From: Xenorhabdus khoisanae
GTDB taxonomy: Bacteria; Pseudomonadota; Gammaproteobacteria; Enterobacterales; Enterobacteriaceae
NCBI RefSeq assembly: GCF_001037465.1
Contig: NZ_LFCV01000002.1
Span: 1 to 64,000 of the forward strand
Reading direction: 5' to 3'
Length of the DNA: 64,000 nt
Of the stretch, positions 17,322 to 30,500 are shown one piece after another (the first letter of the stretch is position 1; the number at the start of each line of letters is the position of its first letter). The position numbers and the translations under genes are program-made. The notes below the pieces were generated by a model. That model was given only the letters and a program-made list of their open reading frames with translations. It was not told where the DNA came from and did not search any database.

Positions 17322-19316
17322 ATGACCACTCGTAAAACCCTTGCTAATGCTATCCGCTTCTTGAGCATGGATGCTGTGCAGAAAGCAAAATCAGGGCATC
17401 CTGGCGCACCAATGGGAATGGCTGACATTGCCGAAGTGCTGTGGCGCGATTATCTGAACCATAATCCTTCTAATCCTAATTGGGCTGATCGTGACCGCTT
17501 CGTGTTATCCAACGGCCATGGCTCTATGCTGATTTACAGCTTGCTGCACCTGACAGGTTATGATGTTTCCATCGATGATTTGAAGAATTTCCGTCAACTG
17601 CATTCCAAAACCCCTGGTCACCCAGAATATGGCTACACGGCGGGCGTAGAAACGACCACTGGCCCACTGGGGCAGGGTATCGCCAATGCAGTAGGGTTTG
17701 CGATCGCAGAACGTACACTGGCAGCGCAGTTTAACCGTCCTGGTCATGATATTGTCGATCACTACACTTATGTGTTTATGGGTGATGGCTGCATGATGGA
17801 AGGGATCTCCCATGAAGTGTGTTCTTTGGCGGGTACGCTGAAACTGGGCAAATTGATCGCTTTCTATGATGACAACGGTATCTCCATTGATGGTGAAGTT
17901 GAAGGCTGGTTCACTGATGACACCGCAGCACGTTTTGAAGCATACGGCTGGCATGTTATCCGTGGCGTAGACGGCCATGACTCTGATGCGATTGCAGCCG
18001 CTATTGAAGCCGCACGCAAAGAGACTGGCAAACCATCTCTGTTGATGTGTAAAACGATTATCGGCTTTGGTTCACCAAACAAAGCAGGTAAAGAAGAATG
18101 CCACGGTGCTCCACTGGGTGATGCGGAAATCGAAGCAACCCGCAAGGCACTGGGTTGGGAACATCCTGCGTTCGAAGTTCCTCAGGACATTTATGCTGGC
18201 TGGAATGCTCAGGAAGCAGGTAAGGGCAAAGAAGCAGCATGGAAAGAGGCGTTTGCTGCCTATGCGCAGGCTCATCCTGAACTGGCCGCAGAATTCACCC
18301 GTCGCACCAACGGTGAACTGCCAGAGAACTGGGAAGCTGAATCCAAGGCATTCATTGAAAACTTACAACAGAATCCAGCCTCCATTGCAAGCCGTAAAGC
18401 ATCACAAAATGCGTTGGAAGCGTTTGGTAAAGTTCTGCCGGAATTCATGGGTGGTTCCGCTGACCTGGCACCAAGTAACCTGACCATGTGGTCTGGTTCT
18501 AAGCCACTGAACGAAGTGCAGGACGGTAACTACATTCACTACGGTGTACGTGAATTCGGTATGTCTGCCATCATGAACGGTATCGCACTGCATGGCGGTT
18601 TTGTGCCTTATGGCGCAACATTCCTGATGTTTGTTGAATATGCCCGTAATGCAGTTCGCATGGCGGCATTGATGAAAATCCGCAGCATCTTCGTTTATAC
18701 CCACGATTCCATCGGCTTGGGTGAAGATGGCCCAACCCATCAGCCAGTTGAGCAAATCGCCAGCCTGCGCGTAACGCCAAACATGAGCACATGGCGCCCA
18801 TGTGACCAGGTTGAATCTGCGGTTGCGTGGAAATATGCGATTGAGCGCAAAGATGGCCCGACTTCTCTGATCTTCTCCCGTCAGAATCTGGCACAGCAGG
18901 CGCGTACTGCTGAGCAACTGGCGAATATCGAGAAAGGCGCTTACATCCTGAAAGATTGCGCAGGTCAGCCTGAATTGATCCTGATTGCAACAGGCTCTGA
19001 AGTTGAACTGGCTGTTAAAGCGGCTGAACAACTGAGTGCAGAAGGCCGTCAGGTTCGCGTTGTTTCCATGCCATCCACTGATGCTTTTGATAAGCAGGAT
19101 GCGGCATACCGTGAAGCAGTACTGCCTGCGGCGGTTTCTGCTCGTGTTGCCATCGAAGCGGGTATTGCTGATTACTGGTTCAAATACGTTGGTATCAACG
19201 GCGATATCGTCGGTATGAAAACCTTCGGTGAATCTGCTCCTGCTGATGCTCTGTTCAAAGAGTTTGGCTTCACTGTTGAAAACGTGGTTTCCAAAGCGAC
19301 CGCTCTGCTGAAATAA
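17322..19316 (+). CDS. tktA: Transketolase
   Basis: A 664-residue enzyme, the usual length. The thiamine-diphosphate motif [18 protein letters not shown] runs to YDDNGIS. The conserved [13 protein letters not shown] and [12 protein letters not shown], the pyrimidine-domain Glu region [14 protein letters not shown] and the C-terminal TGSEVELA are all present. It moves two-carbon units between pentose-phosphate and glycolytic sugars. It is followed by epd-pgk-fbaA as in enterobacteria. It is codon-optimised and higher in GC than the accessory neighbours, as expected of a highly expressed gene. A GGAG ribosome-binding site precedes the ATG. Confidence 0.97.
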   Translation: MTTRKTLANAIRFLSMDAVQKAKSGHPGAPMGMADIAEVLWRDYLNHNPSNPNWADRDRFVLSNGHGSMLIYSLLHLTGYDVSIDDLKNFRQLHSKTPGHPEYGYTAGVETTTGPLGQGIANAVGFAIAERTLAAQFNRPGHDIVDHYTYVFMGDGCMMEGISHEVCSLAGTLKLGKLIAFYDDNGISIDGEVEGWFTDDTAARFEAYGWHVIRGVDGHDSDAIAAAIEAARKETGKPSLLMCKTIIGFGSPNKAGKEECHGAPLGDAEIEATRKALGWEHPAFEVPQDIYAGWNAQEAGKGKEAAWKEAFAAYAQAHPELAAEFTRRTNGELPENWEAESKAFIENLQQNPASIASRKASQNALEAFGKVLPEFMGGSADLAPSNLTMWSGSKPLNEVQDGNYIHYGVREFGMSAIMNGIALHGGFVPYGATFLMFVEYARNAVRMAALMKIRSIFVYTHDSIGLGEDGPTHQPVEQIASLRVTPNMSTWRPCDQVESAVAWKYAIERKDGPTSLIFSRQNLAQQARTAEQLANIEKGAYILKDCAGQPELILIATGSEVELAVKAAEQLSAEGRQVRVVSMPSTDAFDKQDAAYREAVLPAAVSARVAIEAGIADYWFKYVGINGDIVGMKTFGESAPADALFKEFGFTVENVVSKATALLK

Positions 19317-19335
19317 TCGGCAAATTATTCTCTTA

Positions 19336-19378
19336 AGCGCATTCGAATCAATTTTGGAGCGAATGCGCTCTTTTTTTA
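19336..19378 (+). terminator. Terminator of tktA
   Basis: AGCGCATTCG (19336-19345) pairs with CGAATGCGCT (19360-19369), and TCTTTTTTT follows. Confidence 0.88.
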
Positions 19379-19627
19379 TTCAATTTTTCCTCTACAGTGT
19401 GATGAATGGCGCTTGCCATTATGCTTTTTTTCTCGTAATCTGCTTTCATAATAGCTGAATCGTTTCAGTTTAGTGCGTAAAATCCATAAATTCAGTGCGT
19501 AAATCAGAGTGAAAAAATGTCTTGTCTGTCACAATCTGGTTAATTTTGTGATGAATTATCCGTACAAGCAGCAGTTGCTCAGTTATCCTAAGCGGTTGCA
19601 TGACTACAGAGAAATTCAGGGAGTAAC

Positions 19628-20647
19628 ATGACTATCAGGGTGGCGATTAACGGCTTTGGGAGAATAGGGCGCAGTGTCTTGCGTGCTATTTACGAATCCG
19701 GGCGTCGGGCTGAAATTTCAGTGATCGCTATTAATGAATTGGCAGATGCGGAAGGCATTGCTCATTTATTGAAATACGATTCCAGTCATGGGCGTTTTGC
19801 ATGGGATATACGCCTGAATAATGATTTATTGCAAGTAGGAGATGACAGTATTCGGCTGTTTCATCAGCAGGATATTTCAGCTTTACCGTGGAAAAAACTG
19901 GGCATTGATATCGTGCTTGACTGTACGGGTAAGTATGGTGAGCGGGCAGATGGAGAAGCTCATATTGCCAGTGGCGCCAGAAAAGTTCTGTTTTCTCACC
20001 CGGGAGGAAATGACTTGGATGCAACCGTGGTATATGGTGTCAATCACCATTCATTGGTTGCGGAAGATTGTATTGTTTCCAATGCATCCTGTACAACAAA
20101 CTGCATCATTCCCGTCATCAAAGTGTTGGATGATGCGTTCAATATTGAATCTGGCACGGTGACAACCATCCATGCGTCGATGAATGATCAGCCAGTGATT
20201 GATGCGTATCACCGTGATTTACGTCGAACCCGGGCGGCCAGCCAATCCATCATTCCTGTTGATACAAAATTGGCGGCGGGCATCACTCGTATTTTCCCCA
20301 AATTCAGTGATCGGTTTGAGGCGATTTCGGTACGAGTGCCCACGATTAACGTGACAGCTATTGACTTAAGCGTGACAGTCCTCGCCGCAGTGAAAGTTGG
20401 CGAAGTGAACCGGCTCCTGCAAAAATCAGCTCTCAGAGAGTTTCGTGGTATAGTGGATTACACTGATTTGCCGTTAGTTTCAACGGATTTTAACCACGAT
20501 CCCCACAGTGCCATTGTTGATGGTACACAAACGAGGGTCAGCGGTAATCACCTAATCAAAACCCTTGTATGGTGTGATAATGAATGGGGCTTTGCTAATC
20601 GCATGATTGACACGGCGCTGGCAATGGCTGCAACCGGTTTCAAATAA
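19628..20647 (+). CDS. epd: D-erythrose-4-phosphate dehydrogenase
   Basis: A 339-residue GapA homologue. The N-terminal NAD site is [16 protein letters not shown] and the catalytic Cys is in SNASCTTNC. The Epd-type variation ([29 protein letters not shown]) differs from GAPDH (which has TATQKTVD). It oxidises erythrose-4-phosphate to 4-phosphoerythronate for pyridoxal-phosphate synthesis. It is the first gene of epd-pgk-fbaA. Confidence 0.95.
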   Translation: MTIRVAINGFGRIGRSVLRAIYESGRRAEISVIAINELADAEGIAHLLKYDSSHGRFAWDIRLNNDLLQVGDDSIRLFHQQDISALPWKKLGIDIVLDCTGKYGERADGEAHIASGARKVLFSHPGGNDLDATVVYGVNHHSLVAEDCIVSNASCTTNCIIPVIKVLDDAFNIESGTVTTIHASMNDQPVIDAYHRDLRRTRAASQSIIPVDTKLAAGITRIFPKFSDRFEAISVRVPTINVTAIDLSVTVLAAVKVGEVNRLLQKSALREFRGIVDYTDLPLVSTDFNHDPHSAIVDGTQTRVSGNHLIKTLVWCDNEWGFANRMIDTALAMAATGFK

Positions 20648-20721
20648 TCATTTGCTATGCCACAAGCGGTACATAGCAGAAGATTGAGTAATTTTATAAA
20701 GAATCAATGAGAGGATTCACC

Positions 20722-21888
20722 ATGTCTGTAATTAAGATGACTGATTTAGATCTGGCGGGTAAACGCGTATTGATCCGTGCTGATCTGAATGTGCCTGTAA
20801 AAGATGGCAAAGTGACTTCTGATGCGCGTATCCGTGCGTCTTTGCCGACGATTGAGGCTGCGTTAAATCAGGGAGCCAAAGTCATGGTTACTTCTCACCT
20901 GGGACGCCCGACTGAAGGAGAATACAACGAAGAGTTCTCACTGAAACCTGTCGTTGATTACCTGAAAGACGCAATTTCTTCTCCTGTTCGTTTGGAAAAA
21001 GAGTATCTGAATGGTGTTGAAGTGTCGGAAGGCGAATTAGTTGTTCTGGAAAACGTTCGCTTCAACAAAGGTGAGAAAAAAGACGACGAAACATTATCGA
21101 AGCACTATGCAGCACTGTGTGATGTGTATGTCATGGACGCTTTTGGTACAGCTCACCGTGCTCAGGCATCAACTCATGGCGTGGCTAAATTTGCCCCAAT
21201 CGCCTGTGCTGGCCCGCTGCTGTCTGGTGAACTGGAAGCATTGGGTAAAGCGCTGCATAACCCAGCTCGCCCAATGGTGGCGATTGTGGGTGGTTCAAAA
21301 GTCTCAACCAAACTGACTGTGCTGGATTCACTGTCCAAAATTGCTGATCAACTGATCGTGGGTGGCGGTATTGCCAATACTTTTGTTGCCGCAGAAGGGC
21401 ATAATGTTGGTCGTTCACTGTACGAAGATGATTTGATCCCAGAAGCGAAAAAACTGCTGGAAAGCTGTGATATTCCGGTTCCTACTGATGTTCGTGTTGC
21501 GACTGAATTTTCTGAAACCGCAGAAGCGACGCTGAAATCGACCAGTGAAATTAAAGACGAAGAACAAATCCTTGATTTGGGCGATGCATCTGCTGAACGT
21601 CTGGCCGAAATCCTGAAAGATGCCAAAACCATTCTGTGGAATGGCCCTGTGGGTGTTTTTGAATTCCCTAACTTCCGTAAAGGAACCGAAATTGTTGCCC
21701 GCGCGATTGCTGAGAGTGATGCTTTCTCTATCGCAGGTGGTGGTGATACTTTGGCAGCAATCGACCTGTTCGAAATTGCTGACAAGATCTCTTACATATC
21801 TACTGGTGGTGGAGCTTTCCTTGAATTTGTTGAAGGCAAAAAGCTGCCAGCCGTTGTGATGCTGGAAGAACGTGCTAAAAGTAACTAA
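20722..21888 (+). CDS. pgk: Phosphoglycerate kinase
   Basis: A 388-residue enzyme from [25 protein letters not shown]. The substrate-binding N-domain includes [10 protein letters not shown] and [15 protein letters not shown]. The nucleotide-binding C-domain includes [23 protein letters not shown] and [11 protein letters not shown]. It catalyses ATP-forming transfer from 1,3-bisphosphoglycerate. An in-frame ATG at 20707 would add five residues, but the GAGAGGATT ribosome-binding site favours 20722. Confidence 0.97.
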   Translation: MSVIKMTDLDLAGKRVLIRADLNVPVKDGKVTSDARIRASLPTIEAALNQGAKVMVTSHLGRPTEGEYNEEFSLKPVVDYLKDAISSPVRLEKEYLNGVEVSEGELVVLENVRFNKGEKKDDETLSKHYAALCDVYVMDAFGTAHRAQASTHGVAKFAPIACAGPLLSGELEALGKALHNPARPMVAIVGGSKVSTKLTVLDSLSKIADQLIVGGGIANTFVAAEGHNVGRSLYEDDLIPEAKKLLESCDIPVPTDVRVATEFSETAEATLKSTSEIKDEEQILDLGDASAERLAEILKDAKTILWNGPVGVFEFPNFRKGTEIVARAIAESDAFSIAGGGDTLAAIDLFEIADKISYISTGGGAFLEFVEGKKLPAVVMLEERAKSN

Positions 21889-21945
21889 GTTGTGCTAGCA
21901 GGCAGTGTTTGCTGCCTGTTCAATATCAATACAGGACCACGTAAC

Positions 21946-23022
21946 ATGTCTAAAATTTTTGATTTCGTAAAACCGGGTGTCATCACTGGTGATGATGTTC
22001 AAAAAGTCTTTGCCGTCGCTAAAGAAAACAATTTCGCATTACCAGCGGTTAACTGTGTCGGTACTGATTCCATCAACGCAGTGTTAGAAACGGCGGCAAA
22101 AGTACGTGCTCCGGTCATTATCCAGTTTTCCAACGGCGGTGCGTCTTTCGTGGCCGGCAAGGGGCTGAAAGCAGAAGGCCAGCAAGCAGCAATTATCGGT
22201 GCTATTTCTGGTGCTCACCACGTTCACCAGATGGCGGAACATTACGGTGTGCCTGTGATCCTGCATACCGACCATTGCGCACGTAAATTGCTGCCATGGA
22301 TCGATGGCCTGCTGGACGCAGGTGAGAAACATTATGCGCAAACTGGCAAGCCACTGTTCTCTTCCCATATGATCGATCTGTCAGAAGAATCTCTGGAAGA
22401 AAACATTGAGATTTGCAGCCAATATCTGGCACGCATGGCGAAAATCGACATGACGCTGGAAATCGAACTGGGTTGTACTGGCGGTGAAGAAGATGGTGTT
22501 GATAACAGCCATCTGGACAGCTCTTCCCTGTACACTCAGCCAGAAGACGTGGCTTACGCGTATGAGAAACTGAATGCCATCAGCCCACGTTTCACTATCG
22601 CGGCCTCTTTCGGTAACGTTCACGGTGTATACAAACCCGGTAACGTCAAACTGACACCAAAAATCCTGCGCAACTCACAGGATTACGTTTCTGAGCAATT
22701 CAACCTGCCACACAACAGTCTGGATTTCGTCTTCCACGGTGGTTCCGGTTCTACCGCAGAAGAGATTCAGGAAGCAGTCAGCTACGGTGTAGTAAAAATG
22801 AATATCGATACCGATACCCAGTGGGCAACTTGGGAAGGTATTCTGAACTACTACAAAAAGAACGAAGGCTACCTGCAAGGCCAGTTGGGTAACCCGGAAG
22901 GTGCGGACAAACCTAACAAGAAATTCTATGATCCCCGCGTTTGGTTGCGTGCGGCTCAGACTTCCATGATTGTTCGTCTGGAACAGGCTTTTAAAGAGCT
23001 GAATGCGGTTGATGTGCTGTAA
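21946..23022 (+). CDS. fbaA: Class II fructose-bisphosphate aldolase
   Basis: A 358-residue zinc aldolase from MSKIFDFVKPGVITGDDV. Zinc ligands appear in HTDHCARKLLPW, ELGCTGGEEDGVDNS, NVHGVYKPGN and DFVFHGGSGS. It cleaves fructose-1,6-bisphosphate in glycolysis. It follows pgk by 57 bp; a small GGCAG/CTGCC hairpin lies in the gap. An upstream in-frame TTG-type extension from 21892 is not conserved in the family. Confidence 0.97.
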   Translation: MSKIFDFVKPGVITGDDVQKVFAVAKENNFALPAVNCVGTDSINAVLETAAKVRAPVIIQFSNGGASFVAGKGLKAEGQQAAIIGAISGAHHVHQMAEHYGVPVILHTDHCARKLLPWIDGLLDAGEKHYAQTGKPLFSSHMIDLSEESLEENIEICSQYLARMAKIDMTLEIELGCTGGEEDGVDNSHLDSSSLYTQPEDVAYAYEKLNAISPRFTIAASFGNVHGVYKPGNVKLTPKILRNSQDYVSEQFNLPHNSLDFVFHGGSGSTAEEIQEAVSYGVVKMNIDTDTQWATWEGILNYYKKNEGYLQGQLGNPEGADKPNKKFYDPRVWLRAAQTSMIVRLEQAFKELNAVDVL

Positions 23023-23057
23023 TAGGCATGTAAATTAGCATCGTAGTCGATAGTAAT

Positions 23058-23086
23058 GAACTGCACCTGATTTTGAGGTGCAGTTC
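23058..23086 (+). terminator. Hairpin terminator after fbaA
   Basis: GAACTGCACCT pairs with AGGTGCAGTTC, an 11-bp stem with a 7-nt loop, 35 bp past the fbaA stop. Only a weak T-containing tail (AGTTCAATAAAG) follows. Confidence 0.65.
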
Positions 23087-23360
23087 AGTTCAATAAAGTT
23101 AGCTTTTGGGTTGCAGTTCTATCCGCTTGGTATGAGTAACACGGCTTAACTGAGAAAAGTTTGTTTCGACACTTGTACTGAACCAACCTGTCTTTATTTT
23201 TGCAATCCCCGGACTATTAATTATTTCAGTGAATATTCAGAATAATATTGTTTAGGTTTTGTCACATGGCTTATCTCTCTCATGCCATTATAAAAGATCG
23301 TTTTCGTTTTTAAGACACCCCATCGTAGGGTGTCTAATTCAGATGTAAATTGATTTAAAA

Positions 23361-24438
23361 CTAGGTTGATGAACTTGGTTGTTTATCTATTTTTCTATAA
23401 CCAATGATATTGGCATTAAAGATATCTAATGCAGCACCTTTTCCAAGCTGGGTGGTAATTTGGGGTGTTGACTCTCCTTCTTTTTTGAAGAGGGCATGTT
23501 GTTTTGCCCAGTCACCTTCTAATGTGCTCATTTTCTGCATACCCGGGAAAATTTTTTCAGCGCCTTGGTTTTGTGCTATACCAATAACCTGAATTTCTGC
23601 TAACGTTCCCGGTTTTAATGTAAATTGGACAGTCACCCCTTGATATTTTGATGAATAAGCTAATGCGGGTGATATTGAGGTTTCTGTTGTTGCGCTCGGC
23701 TTTCTTGTTTTTTGCAATATATTGAAATGATCTTGCGATATTGTTCTGAAGAGTATCTCATTACCAGCAACATCACGTTCCAGAACAGGAGATAAACTTT
23801 TTTTGCTTCCTTTGGCTGGAACGCCAATTAGCTCTATATACCCTTCACTGACTCCATGACCTGAAAAACTCTCTTCATCATAGGCGACGAGAGTAGGAAG
23901 CCTGCCTTTGATCTTTTCCCTAACGACATCAGCAGTTTGAGAAAGTGTCCTTGAATATCCAGAAGGAGTTGCTTTCCTTTTCAATCCCTTGAGCATTTCC
24001 TCAGTCTTTTCAAAGGCTGTTGCACTGGCTAACCCTCTTAATTCTCTAATCCCACCGAGATATTCCACAACATCCTGAGATTCATATCGTTTTGAACCCG
24101 CCGCCACCCTGCGTGCTAATTCTTTTAAAGAGTCTATTTTTTGAACGCTTGCATCGTTTGGTGCTTGTCCATCGGGATCAAATAAAGATATGGGATTATT
24201 CCTCACCATCCGATACAAATTCAACCCATCAACCGTTCCCGCAGGATCAGCACTTAACCATCTCCCCACCCATGGTTGATAATAACGATGGTCGTAATAA
24301 TACAAGCCTGATACGGGGATCAGTTACACCATTGGCTTCGGCGCGGTGATAACCCATCTCCCGAATGGTGAGACTGCGGTTGTCGAGTACATTGACGGCC
24401 GGTGTTTTTTTATAAAGCGCAGGGTTAAAACTGCTCAT
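23361..24438 (-). pseudogene. tccC: Internally deleted tccC (Tc toxin C subunit) keeping its toxin C-terminus
   Basis: The start at 24438 has a good ribosome-binding site (AGAGAGGA) and encodes the TccC N-terminus, MSSFNPALYKKTPAVNVLDN to about residue 43, then runs out of frame at 24247. From about 24318 another frame resumes at DPVSGLYYYDHRYYQPWVGR, the end of the RHS core, through NNPISLFDPDG to a 268-residue variable C-terminus. Roughly 600 RHS residues are missing. The variable region has LFRTIS (Arg187 of the fragment), TETSISPALAYSSKY and KPGTLAEIQVIG, weakly like an ADP-ribosyltransferase fold. A CCCC tract at 24315-24318 lies at the join. Full TccC subunits encage this toxin inside TcB-TcC. 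Confidence 0.85.
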
Positions 24439-24478
24439 CGAAAATTTCCTCTCTGAAATTGCTCATTCTTGCTTGATA

Positions 24479-24497
24479 AGCCCCCTGAGCGGGGGCT
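24479..24497 (-). terminator. Terminator hairpin of tcdA
   Basis: AGCCCCC pairs with GGGGGCT around the loop TGAGC, 40 bp past the tcdA stop. A near-identical hairpin follows the tcdA remnant at 32502. Confidence 0.7.
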
Positions 24498-24536
24498 GTA
24501 GTGATTAGAATTGATCGTTAAAAACGAACGAATTCA

Positions 24537-27500
24537 TTAATCCAGAATGGTATAGCGGATATGCAGGATAATATCGTTTAAAGTTTGTAACATGGCTTGC
24601 TGTCTGGTGGTCGCATTCGGGAAGCTTAAAATAAGTGCGCCCTTATCATCTATCGCAATGCCTTCAAACGGCAAGAACTTACCATCATTGAAATCTAGCT
24701 GGAATTGACCGCTGTCATTCATTCCACGGGAAATAGCCAACGCTTTACAGCCACGAGCCAGTCTGTTGTTATCACCGCCATAGGATAGGACAGCCTGAAC
24801 ATCCTGATAAGGGCCTAACAATGCAGGCAAAGTGACACTGATCTGCTTGATGCGACGAACTGTGCCAAGCGATGCAGGGTAATCTTCGCTGATTTTTAAA
24901 TCGGCTAAAGAGATGGAGGCTTGCAGAGAAGTTTTGGTATCGGTTCCTGTGCCAAACGTCAGAGAGTTGAGTCCGTCACCCGCACTGCCTTTACCTTCTT
25001 TCACCAGTTCTGCCACTTTCGTTGCCAGATTGAAGCTCTTGCTGGATAAATCTGCGTATACCTCAGCAAGGGACACCGTGCGTTCTACTTCCAGCGCCCT
25101 TTGGTCTTGTTTCAAATGAGCATCTTCCATCTGTGCCAGATTCAGCATCAGGGATTCGCCAACCATCAAGCCCGCATAAGTGCCCTGCCAGGCTCCGGAT
25201 TTAATAAAGCGGGCAGATTCATCGTTAGTTTCCCAACGATAGGCCATTTCCGCCATCAGACAGCGGGTCATCGCCAAATCATAGAATTGGAAATAAATGG
25301 CGGCCAATCGACCTCTCAGCCAATTATAGAGCGCCTGATTGCTGAATTTGCGTTGCAGGAAGGCCAGTTGTGCCTGTGTCTGTTCTTGCTGGGTTTTCAG
25401 GCTGCCTTTTTGCAGAACAGCCGCTTCACGGCGTATTGCCAGTGAGTTAAATTGCGCTTCGATCTGTTTCAGCTCGGCTTCCGCATTATTGCGTTGGATC
25501 TCCCATTCCTGGCGGCGGCGGCGATAAGCTTCCGACTGGCTGATTTTGTCTGCTTCGGTATTCATCACATTGGCTGAAAATTCCATTACATAACCCGTTG
25601 CTTCTGCAATGGCTCCCCAACGGCTACCTCCCGCAGCAAAACCGAAAATATTCGGCACCAGATCGGCCGCTGCACCTGCCAGACGAGCCGCCTGAACAGC
25701 CGTTGTCATGCCGGATGCCGTTGCCCGTAGTGTCATTGCCCGATCTTCTCCGGCATTGATATTCTCGTCATACAGTTTGCTGTAACTGTCATAGCGGGAT
25801 TGCACACCCGCACGGGATTTTTCCAGTACCGCTTTTTCAGCATCCAGCTCTTCAATGGTTTTGTCCTGAATACTGATATTGGTCAATATCAGTTCTGCCG
25901 CCTGGTTTTGCAGCAGGGCATTCAGTGCCTCGGCATCCTGTCGTTCAATGATGCTTTGCAAAGTCGATCCGAATTGCATCAGTTGACCGACCATACTGCG
26001 TGCATTTTCCAACATTTGTGGGAAACGCCAGAGCGGGATGGAGACTTGAGGAAGATTCCCGCCACCCTGTGAAGTTGCCACAGCGGCACTCAGTAGCGCT
26101 TTAGGATCAGCCGGTGTCGCGAAAATCGGCAGGGAAAGCGGTTGACCGTCAATGGAAAGATTGTGACGTAGGTTATAAAGGCGCTGAGCCAGTGTCTGCC
26201 AGTAATTCATCATGACTTCATTGACTTGCGGCAGGAACAGGTCAGTGAGGCTATTGGCAGTAATAACCTGAATTTCCTGACTTCTGACTTCATTTTGCCG
26301 CAAACGCGTCATCGCCTGTGCGTAGGCTTGTTTGGTTGTGTTATCGGCGGCTTGATCCAGACGTGGGTTAGACCAGTCGCCAGTAAGTGACAAATAAGGT
26401 TTATCTCCCAGCAGATTCAGTGCCTGTATATACCACATCTTGGCTTCATTCAGGGTATCCCGTTCCAGTTGGCGATAGGCATAATCTCCACGGGCGATCA
26501 GCAGATCCAGCGTGCGCATAAAGGTAGATACCTTATAGTGCATAGGGTCATGCTGAGCAACGGCATCAGGATCGACGGAATCCAGTGGATCGCTGTTCCA
26601 ACTGGTATCTTCCAGTAATGGGCGGACGTTCCACTTATAAGTCTGAATATTACCGCCGACAATATAACCGGATGGACTCCAGACATATTTCAGCCAGCGA
26701 TTGGTTTCATCGAAGTTCTGTTCATGCAGCAGACGCTGGGCAACCAGCATCGGGGTGTAGTAGAACAGTTCCCAGAAGTAGAGGGAGTTGGCGCCGCTGA
26801 AATCCATTGGTTCAGTATTAATGCCATTCAGGATATTGATATCTTCAAAATCCGTCAGAATAGAGCTGGGGTTTATCGTGATATTCCCTTTGTCATCTGT
26901 AATAAAGTGTGGCCCTTTCCAATTGTCATCTGAAGGGGATTTTTCATAGGTCATATAAACCTTAGCGATAAAACCCTCATTTAATGGCACATCATCAAGA
27001 GGGATAAACAGAGTGATACTGAGGATGGTATCGCCAAATTGTCCTGAATAAATAATATGGGAATTATTATCTACAACGTGTTTGAGATAGAGTTTGAACC
27101 CGCGTGTATCACCATGAACTGTTTGATTATAGGGTGGAATTTTGAACGTCACATAGAACCCTTTGCCCAGTTGGGGTTCCTGAATATTTTGAGTTTCCAT
27201 ACTGAGAATGGTATCAATACCGGTTGTTGCCCGGCTGACCAGTTGGCGGGCAAACAGCGTATTAAGGCGGATACGATAAACACCCCACTGCATATACTGG
27301 GCGCCATTATCATCATGGCATAGGGTCAGGGCGGTGCCAGAATGGACTTTGCGTGTGACAGGAATACTGAAACTTTCCCAGCCCAGTTGACGGCCATCTT
27401 CGGCCTGAGCAGTAAAGGTAACATCAATGCTGGCGGAATTATTGATAAAATTCAGTGAAGAGGTATCTATTTCCAGCTCATTGAACTGATAATACATCTC

Positions 27501-30500
27501 TTCAAGGCTGGGTTTTGGTTGAGAAGAGACATTTTCATCTGCGGTAAATAATTTTTCGGTCTTACCGACTTTGACAGTGACCTTAACTTTAGACGGTGAT
27601 ATTGTGGTATTAATTTCTTGGGCACCTCTGACATGGGTGGCAATGACTTTGTTATCTGTCATAAAAATATATTTTTTCAGATCATCAGGCCGGTTTAATT
27701 CATCTACAGCAAAATCATCCTGAATAGCTGCATTATTTTTATATAATGAACGGCTTGCATCTGGAATCAATGCTTGTACATCTGATGAAAAATTCGTATC
27801 CCGATGGAATAATAATCTTCCCTGGCTTAAGTTACTGGTATTTCCACTGTATAAATAGACAGGGTAAAACAGGAGGTTATTTGATGAATTAACAGGGTTA
27901 ACGTCCAAATTTTTATAAATAATGAATTTATCACCCAGCTTGCCATATTTTTTCATCAAATTACACTGATTGCGTTGCCGGCCTTCAACTCCATTATGGA
28001 TAACTCTTAATTTCGGTGACAAAAATACTTTCAGCGTATTTGAGGAAGCTTGGTATTTTATAACCGGAATGCGACCGTTAAATACCATGCTTAGATTATC
28101 ATATCCCCAGCCATAATCTTTCCTACTATTCACCGATGATGGAATTTCATAATCCTCGGCATAACGATTGTTAACTCTCCTGATATTACTAGTATCAAAC
28201 TGGACATAACTATTATCCCGATAAACATTACTCTGGGTTGTTTCCATATCTCTGGCAGACATATCAGAAAAGATATATAACCCCTGCATGGAAGCAGACT
28301 TATATGTATTTATGTCGTCCTCTTTTTTATAAAACATCACCAGTAAAGTATCTTCACCTTGATAGCCGGCACAATATAATCCCGGTGCTCCTTTTTTATC
28401 TTTATCCAACGACAAGTTATTGATCTTGTCATTCACATCAAAGGTAAGTGGTGTATTCCATGTGCCATCGTAACGGATATGCGACAGTTTCAGGTCATAG
28501 CGATATTCCGTGGTGGTTTGGTTGTTACTGCCCGTTGGCTTGGTGATCTCTTTCTGTTCCAGCCAGCTAATATACAGACGGGATTTATACATCACCGGCC
28601 GGATAGTCCCCTGATAAGGATTAATCGGGCAGTCAATTTTACTCCATTCGCTCCACGCATTGGCGGCAAATTTGCCATCACCGAACTTGCTGTGATCGAC
28701 ACTGCGCCAGTAATACTCTCCGGCTTCGGTTTCACTGAGACCGATAAAATAGGTCAACCCTGTACTATCGTTAATATTGTCATGATAGGCACTAATGACT
28801 TCCAGATTTGCCACCTGCTCAAACGACGTCAGGTAAGACATAAAGGCATCTTCGACAATATCGGTATTGAGCTGGCTTTGGCTGATCTGCTGCAATAGGG
28901 CATCCATCATGTTGGTTTGCCCGATGCGCATGGTGGGGTCGATATAGTTTTCAGGATAGTAAGCCAGTTGAGAAACACCTGCCCATGTACTGTAGCGTTT
29001 ATTGTATTTGTCCCAGTCCGTAAAGAACTGGCGGGTGATGACACCTGAATCCGCATTTTCTTCAGCGCTTTCCAGCGTCCGGTTGACATATAACTGAATG
29101 CTGGCAATCGCTTCGGCAATGCGGGTGGTTTTTATGGCGGCAGAAACCTGATTATCAATCAAGAGATACTGATAGAGGTCATCACGGCTCTGGATAGCGG
29201 CAGCCGTGCTGGCAACCTGACGGATATAATAAGTACTTAGTGCGGCACTGCGGGCTTCATCAAGGAATGTGTGTAGCGAATCGGCCTGTTGGCTATCCAG
29301 TCCTGCGGTCAATATGTTTGCTGAGGTTTCCCATTGGCTGTACGTTGGGAGCGCATTGCCGGGTATGCGTGGAATGTAGTCCAGTGCAACCAGCGCTGAA
29401 ACGCCTTGTGGTGCAATGTTCAACTGTTGTGAAACACTGATCCATTGCAGGATGATATTGATGGATATCCAGTTTGAGAAGGCGTTTTCTTCTGTGACCT
29501 GATTATGCTGTTTCGCTTGAATGTAAGCTTGTGACAACAGATTGGCATCAAGCACCATTGCATCCGCCAGTTTCTCGGCCGTCAGTGTTTTTTCAGCAAA
29601 TGCGGTGAGGGTGGGGGAAGCCTTGTCTCCCTGTGCATTAACCCAATCAGCAAAATGGGTCAGCATCATCAGGGAAAGGGCATCATGTGCAGGTGCGCTG
29701 CCAGCAGGGAAGCCAAAAACGTCGGGTTTGGTGACAAACAACTCGAACGCGCTTTCAGTCAATCCGCTGGAACGATAAATCAGGGCCAGTTGTGACAGGC
29801 TCTGGCAATATTGCACGGCCTCTTCCTGTGTGGTTTCAGGTTTAGGCAGATTAGGGTTATGTTGATACTGTAGCCACGCCCAGAATTTTTGCGCCGTCAT
29901 TTTTCCTGTGCCGGGTTGTAGCTTATCTGCCCAGAGAAGAACGGAATAGGCAATATTTTCAGAAGGTAATTGCAGAGTCGCTGCAATATAAGGTGACATC
30001 GCTTTCAGCAGGTCACCTTGTGTTGAGTCAAAACCTTGCAGGCCATTATAAACCGTATCCAACAGATTCCGGATCTCCGGTGTCAGTGTCTGATCATAAC
30101 GGGTTGTGGTCATCATGAATAATTGATAAACCTGCCATTGTCTGGCTTTTAGCCATTTGGTTACAGCATCAAGCTTATTTATCAGTTTTGAGAGATCGTC
30201 ATCCTGAATGCCGGATAAACTTTGGGTTTCTCCAATGGCAACCAGCAGCAAATCCAGTTCATCAATACTTAGCTGGTGGGTTTCAGCCAACAGTCGGGCA
30301 AGATAGAGAGAGGACAGGTTTTCCAGACTGTTTATCATATACCCATCTTTATTATCGCGATGGCTTATCTGCAACAGGCGGTAAAGTGAAATATCATCAG
30401 CACTGAATGCACGTTTGAGCACAGCTTTGTGCCAGTCATCGGCACTGCCCGGATTGAGGTTAAGTTTTTCTCCATCTGTGGAGAAACTTTGTCCATTCAG

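Noticed and set aside
17505-19218. Long antisense frames over tktA, and similar ones over pgk, fbaA, tcdA and the hpa genes
   Set aside because: These are shadows of strongly biased coding sequence with no family match and no ribosome-binding sites.
23313-23335. AGACACCC/GGGTGTCT hairpin as a terminator of the tccC remnant
   Set aside because: A good 8-bp stem but no T run in the right direction on either strand; left as unassigned structure.
23361-24305. Independent toxin gene starting at the TTG at 24305
   Set aside because: The codon is the Leu of the conserved RHS segment GLYYYDHRYY and has no ribosome-binding site, so it is part of the tccC remnant.
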